The notes below the pieces were generated by a model, which was not told where the DNA came from, did not search any database, and worked only from the letters and a program-made list of their open reading frames with translations. The translations under genes were made by a program, and so were the position numbers. Below, one piece after another: positions 53,796-61,735 of a stretch of DNA of 64,000 nucleotides. This DNA comes from Autumnicola psychrophila (GTDB lineage: Bacteria; Bacteroidota; Bacteroidia; Flavobacteriales; Flavobacteriaceae). Positions within the stretch are counted from its first letter, which is position 1; each line of letters starts with the position of its first letter. The stretch covers positions 248,001 through 312,000 of the forward strand of contig NZ_JAVRHN010000001.1 of NCBI RefSeq assembly GCF_031846645.1, in the 5' to 3' direction.

Positions 53796-54707
53796 CTAGT
53801 TTTCTACTATACCTGAAGAGGAATCACCTTCTACTTTTGGAGACTGCCCTCCTCTTAATACGGTATTTCCTGAAAGCTTTTTTCGTTGATCTATAGGTTC
53901 GGCATTTAGCCAGTCACTTTCCTTCATCTGTCCGCTTTGCCCGTATGCGGTAAGTGCATTTTGATAGCAGGCGAGATGAATAAGCTCGTCACTTATTCCT
54001 TTTTCCTTCATTAGTTTTGCGGTTTTTGGCACTGCCAGTGGATCACTAATACCCCAGTCTGCAGCACTATCTACAATAATTCTTTCAGCCCCATACTGCC
54101 TAATTATTTCCACCATTCTTTCACTACCCATTTTGGTATGAGGATAAATGGTAAACGCAGCCCAGTACCCTCTATCCAGCACCTCTCTTACCGTTTCCTC
54201 ATTATTATGATCTACCACAACCATAGAAGGATTTAGCCCGTGCTCTTCACTCACATCCATACTTTTTATTGTTCCTCTTTTCTTATCGCGATGAGGCGTA
54301 TGGATCATTACAGGTAAGTTTACTTCTTTGGCCAGGTCCAATTGCAGGCGGTAGTACTTATCTTCTGCCTTTGTCTGATCGTCATAACCAATTTCTCCTA
54401 CCGCAACCACTCCCTCCTTACCTACGTATAAAGGCAATAATTCCATTACTTCTTCTGCCAGAGCTTCATTATTGGCTTCTTTTGAATTTAAGCCAATCGT
54501 ACAGTAATGTTTAATTCCAAATTGGCTCGCCCTAAAACGCTCCCAACCTACAAGGCTGTTAAAGTAATCCTGAAAGCTTCCCACTTTTGTACGAGGTTGC
54601 CCTAACCAAAAAGCAGGTTCAATTATGGCGCGAACCCCAGCTTTTTGCATGGCTTCGTAATCATCTGTTGTACGTGAACTCACATGTATATGAGGATCTA
54701 TAAACAT
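53796..54707 (-). CDS. eboB: EboB, TatD-family metal-dependent hydrolase
   Basis: The 303-residue amidohydrolase-type TIM-barrel protein has metal ligands in 'MFIDPHIHVSS' (Asp4, His6, His8), 'VAVGEIGYDDQ' (Glu), 'PVMIHTPHRDKKRG' (His), 'VVVDHNNEE' (His) and 'RIIVDSAADWG' (Asp). These are the TatD pattern. A C-terminal tail of about 40 residues is poorly ordered. The reaction in the ebo pathway is not known. It lies second in the cluster, 105 bases after eboA. Confidence 0.89.
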   Translation of the reverse strand: MFIDPHIHVSSRTTDDYEAMQKAGVRAIIEPAFWLGQPRTKVGSFQDYFNSLVGWERFRASQFGIKHYCTIGLNSKEANNEALAEEVMELLPLYVGKEGVVAVGEIGYDDQTKAEDKYYRLQLDLAKEVNLPVMIHTPHRDKKRGTIKSMDVSEEHGLNPSMVVVDHNNEETVREVLDRGYWAAFTIYPHTKMGSERMVEIIRQYGAERIIVDSAADWGISDPLAVPKTAKLMKEKGISDELIHLACYQNALTAYGQSGQMKESDWLNAEPIDQRKKLSGNTVLRGGQSPKVEGDSSSGIVEN

Positions 54708-54812
54708 AATATATTTTTAAAGTTATTAGCTAAAACTAATTTAGCTGTGTCATTAAACAATTTTTTTTTTGAAAAATCAAAACACCTGGGATTACGAAGA
54801 AGTGCACACTTT

Positions 54813-55715
54813 TTACTTTCTAAGTTCATCTTCAAATCGGAGCCCAATTGTCATCCAGTTCAATTTACCGTTTTCTATCCTATCTATTACTTCAGGATAC
54901 TCGTTAAGCAGCTGTTGTGCTTTAGGAAACTGGCTGGTTGCACAAGCTAATAAACCGGCATCTCTTTCAAGAACATCATTTCCGCTTATAACCTTTTCGA
55001 TATCAGCAAAATTGTTTTCATTTAGAAATGGACCTACAAAACGCCATAACTCTGGTAAAACCTTTCTGTTTGCTGCCCAACGTTCGTGAGCAAAATCTAT
55101 TAGCATCCCGGCTAATTCTAGATTGGCACGTTCTTCAGCTTTGAATATTTTAAACAAGGGTCGCTGCATAAACACAGCTTTTAAAATCATTTGATTCCAC
55201 GCCTGCTGGTTCAGGTAATCAGTTGGATAAGGATTATTAAGGGCTATGGCGTCAAAAACATCTGTAATATTAGTTCTTATTCCTTCTGCAGCCCGTGCTG
55301 ACATTTCCTCTGGATAAGGAAGAAGTGGTAATGCCTTATATAATGTCACCTGCTCATCCATATCAGCCGTTTCGTGAAGCCTCTGCATAGTTGCTATATA
55401 TTCTTCTTTATCCTGATGTGGAAGCATTAACAGCAAATAGATCCTAACGCATTCTAGCAAACTCCAATGTTGTAACTGGAAACCTGTTCTAATTCTACCT
55501 GCCTTTTTTAACTGTGCTTCAGAAAGAAGGAGAGAATCTTTTCTAGTAAAACGGGATGCTGAACTGAAGGTTATATAAAAAGAAGATAGCTGAAAACTAT
55601 TCCGAAGTTTATCCTCCTGTTGGCCTAACCAATCCAGTTCCTTTTTTTCAGCTTGTCCCGCAACTACTTCCTTAAGAAAATGGCTTGCCTGCAATAAATC
55701 TACCTGAGAAGTCAT
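54813..55715 (-). CDS. eboA: EboA-domain protein
   Basis: The 300-residue, largely helical soluble protein lacks known catalytic motifs. It is identified as EboA from its place as the first gene before TatD-, UbiA- and DHQS-like genes and from blocks such as 'LLECVRIYLLLMLPHQDKEE', 'NPYPTDYLNQQAWNQMILKA' and 'FAHERWAANRKVLPELWRFV'. This assignment rests on general recall of the family plus context. It probably begins the ebo transcription unit; no perfect TAnnTTTG box was found before it. Confidence 0.82.
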   Translation of the reverse strand: MTSQVDLLQASHFLKEVVAGQAEKKELDWLGQQEDKLRNSFQLSSFYITFSSASRFTRKDSLLLSEAQLKKAGRIRTGFQLQHWSLLECVRIYLLLMLPHQDKEEYIATMQRLHETADMDEQVTLYKALPLLPYPEEMSARAAEGIRTNITDVFDAIALNNPYPTDYLNQQAWNQMILKAVFMQRPLFKIFKAEERANLELAGMLIDFAHERWAANRKVLPELWRFVGPFLNENNFADIEKVISGNDVLERDAGLLACATSQFPKAQQLLNEYPEVIDRIENGKLNWMTIGLRFEDELRK

Positions 55716-55843
55716 AATACTTTTGTGCTTTTTGCTTTAACAATAAAGATATTAATTAGTGTCTGCATTATACTAATGAAACTCTATTTCCTTTCTTAAA
55801 ATCCGATCATTTACCAGGCTTAATATATAAAAAGACTACTACC

Positions 55844-56209
55844 TCAAGTAGCAACAATATAATTAATTACCAAAGCAGCGCTAATAATGAGCAGGCCAAA
55901 AAATTCCCTCGTCTTCTCAATATATGGTTTAGTTGCCTGCATACTTTGGACAATACTTTCCTGCTTATATTTTGTAATCCAGTCCAGTACTCCTTCTTTA
56001 GAGAAAAACAATACCACGGCAAATGCCATATAAAATGCAATTGCTATAAGGTATATCATTGGGAAATAAGTACCAAATGCCGCAAACCCACATGCTATCG
56101 CGGCTACCATATAAATCGTGACCCAAAGCCATGAATCTTTATCATTTAAATTCACATAAGCAAAACCCGCAAAAGCGATACAAAATAGAATGTTCAAAAT
56201 CAAAATCAT
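55844..56209 (-). CDS. TMEM220-like small membrane protein
   Basis: The 121-residue protein has four hydrophobic segments. 'FAYVNLNDKDSWLWVTIYMV' near the N-terminus is the pattern of the transmembrane 220 family (conserved Asn-Asp and Trp). Its role is unknown in bacteria. It sits 128 bases before eboA, after the SusCD terminator, on the same strand, so it may head the ebo transcript. A link to the pathway is inferred only from position. Confidence 0.68.
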   Translation of the reverse strand: MILILNILFCIAFAGFAYVNLNDKDSWLWVTIYMVAAIACGFAAFGTYFPMIYLIAIAFYMAFAVVLFFSKEGVLDWITKYKQESIVQSMQATKPYIEKTREFFGLLIISAALVINYIVAT

Positions 56210-56383
56210 AAATAAAAGTACAAGCAGTTAAAATCAGTAGATGTATTTATATTTAAAAGCAGCGAAACCTATCAGCCATGAGGCCCCGCTATTAAGACAT
56301 TTTAAATAAAGTTAGTTTTTCAAAGTGTGCAGTCTGAAATATAAAATTTTTATTCAAGACCGCTATGGTATTACTATTAAAAA

Positions 56384-56413
56384 AAATATCGGGAGTTAAA
56401 TCCCCCGATATTT
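56384..56413 (-). terminator. Rho-independent terminator after susD
   Basis: On the minus strand AAATATCGGG pairs perfectly with CCCGATATTT across a 10-base loop and is followed by a T run. It lies 60 bases after the susD stop and separates the Sus operon from the TMEM220/ebo genes. Confidence 0.9.
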
Positions 56414-56473
56414 CTTTATTAACTTCTTAAAACCTTCATTTTATACCTGAAAATGAAGAGTTAAATTATATTC

Positions 56474-58261
56474 TTAATAACCAGGGTTTTGTTCAATCTT
56501 ATTATTTTGATCAATAACAGCCTGAGGTATGGGGTTCATGTACATTTTAGGGGTGAAAGTATGAGGATGATTAAGAGGTATTGGCTCGTAGACCCATGTG
56601 CCACTATTATCCTCGGGAGAAGTATTGGTTATCTTCATCCCATGTTTATCGACATTCATTACGTCCTCTGCCACTTTCCAGCGAATAATATCAAAGAACC
56701 TCACATTCTCGTATGCAAGTTCCACTCGTCTTTCCCTTCTTATAGCCTCACGCATTTGGTCTTGAGTTAAACCTTCTTCCAAATCTGGAAGGTCTCCTCT
56801 ATTTCTTATTTTGTTGACCGCTTCATAAACAGAAGCATCGGGCCCTACAGCTTCATTTTGTGCTTCGGCATAATTTAAAAGCACCTGAGCATAGCGGTAA
56901 AAAATGTAATTTTGTCCACTTGCACCACTACCTCTGGGAGCATCATTATTTAATTTCTTTTTAGAATAGTATCCTGTGTTCCCAACATCATCACTACCAA
57001 AATCGATTTCGTTTAATGACGGGTTCACTTTATCAATTCTAGTATAGATAGTGTCTACCTCTTCCATCCAGTCAAGATAAAAAGGAGCACCATCGTACAC
57101 TATAAAATCATAAAAACGTTGTTCTCTACCTTCGTAAGGATTTTGTGGATCATAACCCGAGGTTGGATCTGTAATTTCCTTACCATTAGCCATGGCAAAT
57201 TGATCTACCAACTCCTGCGTTGGATTGTAGTTACCCCAAGTGTAATAAACGCCATTAATCCATACTGGACCACCATACTGCTCATAGTTTGAGCCCATTA
57301 CATTTGCTACAACCTGTCGGTCCCAAATTACTTCAGAATTGTATTCATTCTCTGCTCTCCATAGATCTTCAAGATTAGGAAATAAAGAATATATACCTTC
57401 ATAAGTATCAATAAACTGCTTATTGGTAGCCGCTGCTTTCGCCCACCTGGAGTCATCTGCAGAAGAAAAACTGATCAGGTTCTTTGGATCATCAACTGCC
57501 GGATCGTCATTAAACAAAGGACTTGCAGCATATAACTCTAGCCAGCCTTTTAAAGCCAGTGCAGCTCCTAATGTAGCTCGTCCTGCATCTGGATCACCGT
57601 TATTATATTTTATCTGCAAATTGCCATTATCAACAATAGATCCCAGTTCGCTGGTCAGAAATTCAAAAGTTTCACCAAATGTAGATCTAGGTTTATAAAG
57701 TTCTGACTCATCCATAAGATTACGGTCTAGCGGTTCGGTATGAATTATTAATCCGCCAACATGCATAAATAACTCACTATAGAAATATGCTCTTAAAAAT
57801 CTTGCTTCATCAGTTCTTTGCGCTATATAATCTTCAGAAAAATTGCTTGAATATTCCTGTAATTTCTGAATATACAGATTTATCTTTCTTACCCTTTCGT
57901 AAGTATCACCCCATGGGTGATGATCTGTTGGACCAGAAATGCCCCCCCACACCTCAAAGCCGCTTGAAGCCGGGGTTAGTATTCCCTGCTTCCAGTTCCA
58001 TGATGTATAATAAAATCCTGCGTCGTTATCATCTGTAAAATTATCAAGATTCTCTGGCTGATTTCCCTTATTTGGAATATCGCTATAAATATCATTTAAG
58101 AAAAGATCAGCAGTAGTTTCTGACTCCCATTGCGTGGCATCTACCAGATTAGTCTTGTCCTCATTTTCCAAAAAATCTTCTTCACAGGAAAAGGAAACTA
58201 AAACAATCAACCCTATTAAAAGGAGATTACCTGCCTTTAAAAATTTGTCTATTCGTTTCAT
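56474..58261 (-). CDS. SusD/RagB-family nutrient-binding outer-membrane lipoprotein
   Basis: The 595-residue lipoprotein has lipobox 'LVSFSC' (Cys26) and an acidic tail, so it is surface-exposed. TPR-rich SusD fold signatures include 'RTDEARFLRAYFYSELFMHV', 'ALALKGWLELYAASPLFND', 'YAQVLLNYAEAQNEA' and 'RRERRVELAYENVRFFDIIR'. It caps the SusC channel and binds an oligosaccharide for import. It begins 19 bases after susC. The substrate is not predictable; neighbours suggest a sugar that is later oxidised and isomerised. Confidence 0.94.
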   Translation of the reverse strand: MKRIDKFLKAGNLLLIGLIVLVSFSCEEDFLENEDKTNLVDATQWESETTADLFLNDIYSDIPNKGNQPENLDNFTDDNDAGFYYTSWNWKQGILTPASSGFEVWGGISGPTDHHPWGDTYERVRKINLYIQKLQEYSSNFSEDYIAQRTDEARFLRAYFYSELFMHVGGLIIHTEPLDRNLMDESELYKPRSTFGETFEFLTSELGSIVDNGNLQIKYNNGDPDAGRATLGAALALKGWLELYAASPLFNDDPAVDDPKNLISFSSADDSRWAKAAATNKQFIDTYEGIYSLFPNLEDLWRAENEYNSEVIWDRQVVANVMGSNYEQYGGPVWINGVYYTWGNYNPTQELVDQFAMANGKEITDPTSGYDPQNPYEGREQRFYDFIVYDGAPFYLDWMEEVDTIYTRIDKVNPSLNEIDFGSDDVGNTGYYSKKKLNNDAPRGSGASGQNYIFYRYAQVLLNYAEAQNEAVGPDASVYEAVNKIRNRGDLPDLEEGLTQDQMREAIRRERRVELAYENVRFFDIIRWKVAEDVMNVDKHGMKITNTSPEDNSGTWVYEPIPLNHPHTFTPKMYMNPIPQAVIDQNNKIEQNPGY

Positions 58262-58279
58262 AATAATCGTTTTTTTTAT

Positions 58280-61200
58280 TTAAAAATTTATATCGAATCC
58301 AAAAGTGTAAACCTTTGAATTAGGATAAGCAGTTTCCCTATCTATATCGTCCCCATTTTGATTACTAAAACCTGCTTCTGGGTCGATAAAATCTAACTCA
58401 CTTATTGTGAATAAATTTTGGCCTGTAACATAGAATCTAGCGCTTTGTATTCCTAATGTTTCGGTAAGGGATACTGGAAGAGTATAACCTAATTGAGCTG
58501 TTTTTAACCTTACAAATTTACTATCTACCATCCAGAAATCTGAAGTTTGAGTATTGTTAGCATAAGGACTCTGGGTAGCACGTGGATATCTTGCATTTTC
58601 TGTTTCAGGAGTCCACCTGTTATTATAATATTCTGTAGTAGTATTACTGCTGTTATTAGCAAAAGGTAAGGTATGAAAAGATTGATTTAAATCGAAGCTC
58701 ATCATAGCAGATCCCTGGAAGAACAAACTCATGTCAAATCCTTTCCATGAAGCATTTGTTGTAAGTCCATACGTGATACCTGGATAAGCTGGATTTCCAA
58801 TAACAGTTTCGTCATGAGCATCAATTACACCATCAGGTACTCCTTCTGGTCCACTTAAATCTGCATAACGTATATCTCCGGGATGTAAATCCCCAAATTG
58901 AGTTATCTCATATCCATCGGCGCTGTTAATAATTCCATCATTATTTACGTCATCTGAAGTTGTGAAAAGACCTAATGATTTGTAACCAAATGGAGTATCA
59001 AAAGCTCTTCCGGTTCTTCTTCGGTTTGGGTTATCAAAAGTAGCAGCTGTTTCAAAAACTTCTACCATTTCATTAGTAGAGTAACTGAAGTTACCATCTA
59101 TTCCTAGCAATAGACCGTTTTCAAATGTGTAATTACTACCAATTACAAATTCAAACCCGTGGCTTTCCATAACTCCTGCATTTTCTTCCGATAGATCCAG
59201 ACCATATTCTGCTGGCACACTAACTGCCGGCGGCAATAACATTCCGGTTCTTCTTTCTGAAAAATAATCTACTTCCAGGGTTAGAAGCCTATTCCAAAGA
59301 GAGGCGTCTAAACCTATATCAAATTTTGTCGCTATTTCCCAGGTCAAATTAGGGTTCGCTTCTAAAGGCACATAAGAACCCTGAACCATTCTTCCTGGTC
59401 CAAAAGCATAAGCATTTCCATATATGCTATAGCCCTGCTGATACTGAAAAGCAGAACCTGCCAAATTACCAGATTTACCCCATGACCCTCTAAGCTTAAG
59501 GTTTTGAATATAATCAATGTCATTCATAAATGATTCTTCAGAAATCCTCCAACCTGCTGCAAAAGCAGGGAAGTAGCCATATCTTTTTCCGGGAGCAAAA
59601 AAGTAGTGACCATCATATCGCCCGGTAGCCTCGAATAAGTACCTGTCATTATAAGCATACGTGAAACGATAAACATATCCTATTTGACTTCCTGTCTCTG
59701 AGGTACCATAGTTGTCATAATCGTTCCTGTCTGAACTTCCCATTCCCAGTTCATCAACATTAACAGCAAAATTGTTTCTTCTTGCATTGAAAGTTTCATA
59801 GGTATTGTTTCTTGCTTCTGCAACAAGCAATCCTGAGACATCATGAAGTCCAAATGTGTTTTGGTAATTAAGCATAGCTTGGTACGTAAAAGTCTCATTC
59901 TTTATATATTCCTGTTCAAGATAAGTATAGCTCACCGCATTTCCTTCATTTGCCGATATCTCCTCAGCGTACTCATAAGGATCGGTATTCAGATTCTGAG
60001 AGTAGAAGTAGAAAGGTCTATGCCAGTTTTTTATAGTTCTTTGATTAGGGTCGTAACTAAACTTACCTGTAAAACTTAATCCCTCTAGAAAAGATAATTT
60101 CTGGTCTACAGAAATACTCGTTAATAAGGTATTATTGTTATTTCTTGCATACCCACCACTTTGAAGAATGGCAACTGGTGATCGACCTGCAAATTCACCC
60201 CATAGACCATTGCTATAATAAATATTTCTAATTGGAATAAATTTAAACCCACTTCGAAACAATCCACTTGCCGTTTCTTCCGGATCCACACTCTCTGTTT
60301 TTTCGATTGAACCAATAACAGAAAGTGACACCTCTGTTGTACTGGTAACCTGGGATTGTAAATTCATATTGTAGTTATATCTATTATAACTCATTGGATC
60401 AAAATACCCCCCCTGATCAAAATAGCCGATTCCTGCGTAGTACCGGGTATTTTCCGAGCCACCACTTAACTGGATATTGTAATTTTGCATAGGCGCAGTC
60501 ATCGACGTATACTCTGTAGGGTTGCTCTGAGGATACCTGTCGGGATCCTCTGCGCGTAATTGATTATAATTTGAAATAACGTCAGGATCAAAAGGAAGTT
60601 GACTCCCCTCCGGTACCTGGCCATTGTTTTCATTTAAAAAAGCTTCATTTCTCAAACGCATGTACTGTTGGGAATTCAACAAATCATCGTAGTAATCATA
60701 AGTAGGGGTTTGAATTCCGTAATAAGCATTTAACGTGAGTTGAGGTGCTCCACTCTTTCCTTTTTTAGTTGTGATGAGAACAACACCGTTAGCTCCACCC
60801 AAACCATAAGGAGCTACTGCTGCTGCATCTTTTAAAACAGACATGGACTCTATTGAGTTGGGATCAATTTGAGCAATATTGTCTCTAATAATACCATCAA
60901 CAACAATTAATGGAGCGCTGCTCCCGGTTGTACCTATCCCTCTAATCTGGATTTGGGGACTATCCATACCCGGTTGCCCGCCGTTGGGTCTCATGCTAAC
61001 CCCAGCCATTCTACCTGCAAGAGATTGGCTTATATTTGCAACAGGGTTTTCTGCTACATCACTCCCTGAAAGTGTGCTTACAGATCCCGTCATAGTAGAT
61101 TTTCTCTGTGTACCATATCCTACAACAACAACTTCCTCTAAAGCTGCCGCATCTGCCTCTAGTACAATATCTATTTCACTGCTGGTTCCGACGACTTGTT

Positions 61201-61519
61201 CATATTCGGCCATTCCCACAAATGAGAAGACCAGTACAGCTTCACTCGAGCTAACATTAAGAGAATAATTTCCGTCAAAATCAGTCTGGGTTCCATTGGT
61301 AGTTCCTTTTTCTATAACATTAACAGCAGGAAGAGGGATACCATTTGCATCAGTAACGGTTCCAGTGACTGTGTTCTCCTGGGGTAATTCCTTAAAAGCA
61401 AAAGTATTATTACATACGAAAAGTAGGAATACAAAAACCAACAAAACTTTCCCTGCCCTTGAAAGGGCGTGGTTTTCATGGTCTTTTTTAGATGCTAGTC
61501 CTTTTGTAGTTTTTTTCAT
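58280..61519 (-). CDS. SusC/RagA-family TonB-dependent outer-membrane transporter
   Basis: The 1079-residue protein has a signal peptide ('GKVLLVFVFLLFVCNNTFAF'), a carboxypeptidase-regulatory-like domain (about 50-120, 'VTGTVTDANGIPLPAVNVIE'), the family motif 'EEVVVVGYGTQRK' (about 128-140), a plug domain ending 'VVLITTKKGKSG', and a 22-strand-type barrel ending 'YTFGFDINF'. It imports the ligand captured by SusD using TonB energy. No N-terminal signalling (STN) extension is seen, so it is not the anti-sigma-coupled kind. A TTGTTCAACAA palindrome lies 17 bases upstream of the start. Confidence 0.95.
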   Translation of the reverse strand: MKKTTKGLASKKDHENHALSRAGKVLLVFVFLLFVCNNTFAFKELPQENTVTGTVTDANGIPLPAVNVIEKGTTNGTQTDFDGNYSLNVSSSEAVLVFSFVGMAEYEQVVGTSSEIDIVLEADAAALEEVVVVGYGTQRKSTMTGSVSTLSGSDVAENPVANISQSLAGRMAGVSMRPNGGQPGMDSPQIQIRGIGTTGSSAPLIVVDGIIRDNIAQIDPNSIESMSVLKDAAAVAPYGLGGANGVVLITTKKGKSGAPQLTLNAYYGIQTPTYDYYDDLLNSQQYMRLRNEAFLNENNGQVPEGSQLPFDPDVISNYNQLRAEDPDRYPQSNPTEYTSMTAPMQNYNIQLSGGSENTRYYAGIGYFDQGGYFDPMSYNRYNYNMNLQSQVTSTTEVSLSVIGSIEKTESVDPEETASGLFRSGFKFIPIRNIYYSNGLWGEFAGRSPVAILQSGGYARNNNNTLLTSISVDQKLSFLEGLSFTGKFSYDPNQRTIKNWHRPFYFYSQNLNTDPYEYAEEISANEGNAVSYTYLEQEYIKNETFTYQAMLNYQNTFGLHDVSGLLVAEARNNTYETFNARRNNFAVNVDELGMGSSDRNDYDNYGTSETGSQIGYVYRFTYAYNDRYLFEATGRYDGHYFFAPGKRYGYFPAFAAGWRISEESFMNDIDYIQNLKLRGSWGKSGNLAGSAFQYQQGYSIYGNAYAFGPGRMVQGSYVPLEANPNLTWEIATKFDIGLDASLWNRLLTLEVDYFSERRTGMLLPPAVSVPAEYGLDLSEENAGVMESHGFEFVIGSNYTFENGLLLGIDGNFSYSTNEMVEVFETAATFDNPNRRRTGRAFDTPFGYKSLGLFTTSDDVNNDGIINSADGYEITQFGDLHPGDIRYADLSGPEGVPDGVIDAHDETVIGNPAYPGITYGLTTNASWKGFDMSLFFQGSAMMSFDLNQSFHTLPFANNSSNTTTEYYNNRWTPETENARYPRATQSPYANNTQTSDFWMVDSKFVRLKTAQLGYTLPVSLTETLGIQSARFYVTGQNLFTISELDFIDPEAGFSNQNGDDIDRETAYPNSKVYTFGFDINF

Positions 61520-61535
61520 TTAGATTAGTGATTAG

Positions 61536-61546
61536 TTGTTCAACAA
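61536..61546. promoter_or_regulatory. Putative operator palindrome TTGTTCAACAA before susC
   Basis: This palindrome has 5-bp arms around a central C, with flanking GT on one side only. It is the same core as at 47707-47721 and lies 17 bases upstream of the susC start, where a repressor could act. Confidence 0.4.
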
Positions 61547-61735
61547 AATTTAATAATAGTAAAAACTTGAAATCGATTCCGGTATATTGCCTGAGGATAA
61601 AATATTGCAATAAGTATTAACAGTCACCTCTAAAATGCAGGTTACTGATAACATTATCAGAACCTTAATTTTAGGTACTGTTAAACTTTATTTTATTAAG
61701 TGCTGGATTTTATTAAGTGCCGGTTTGCTCCTTGT

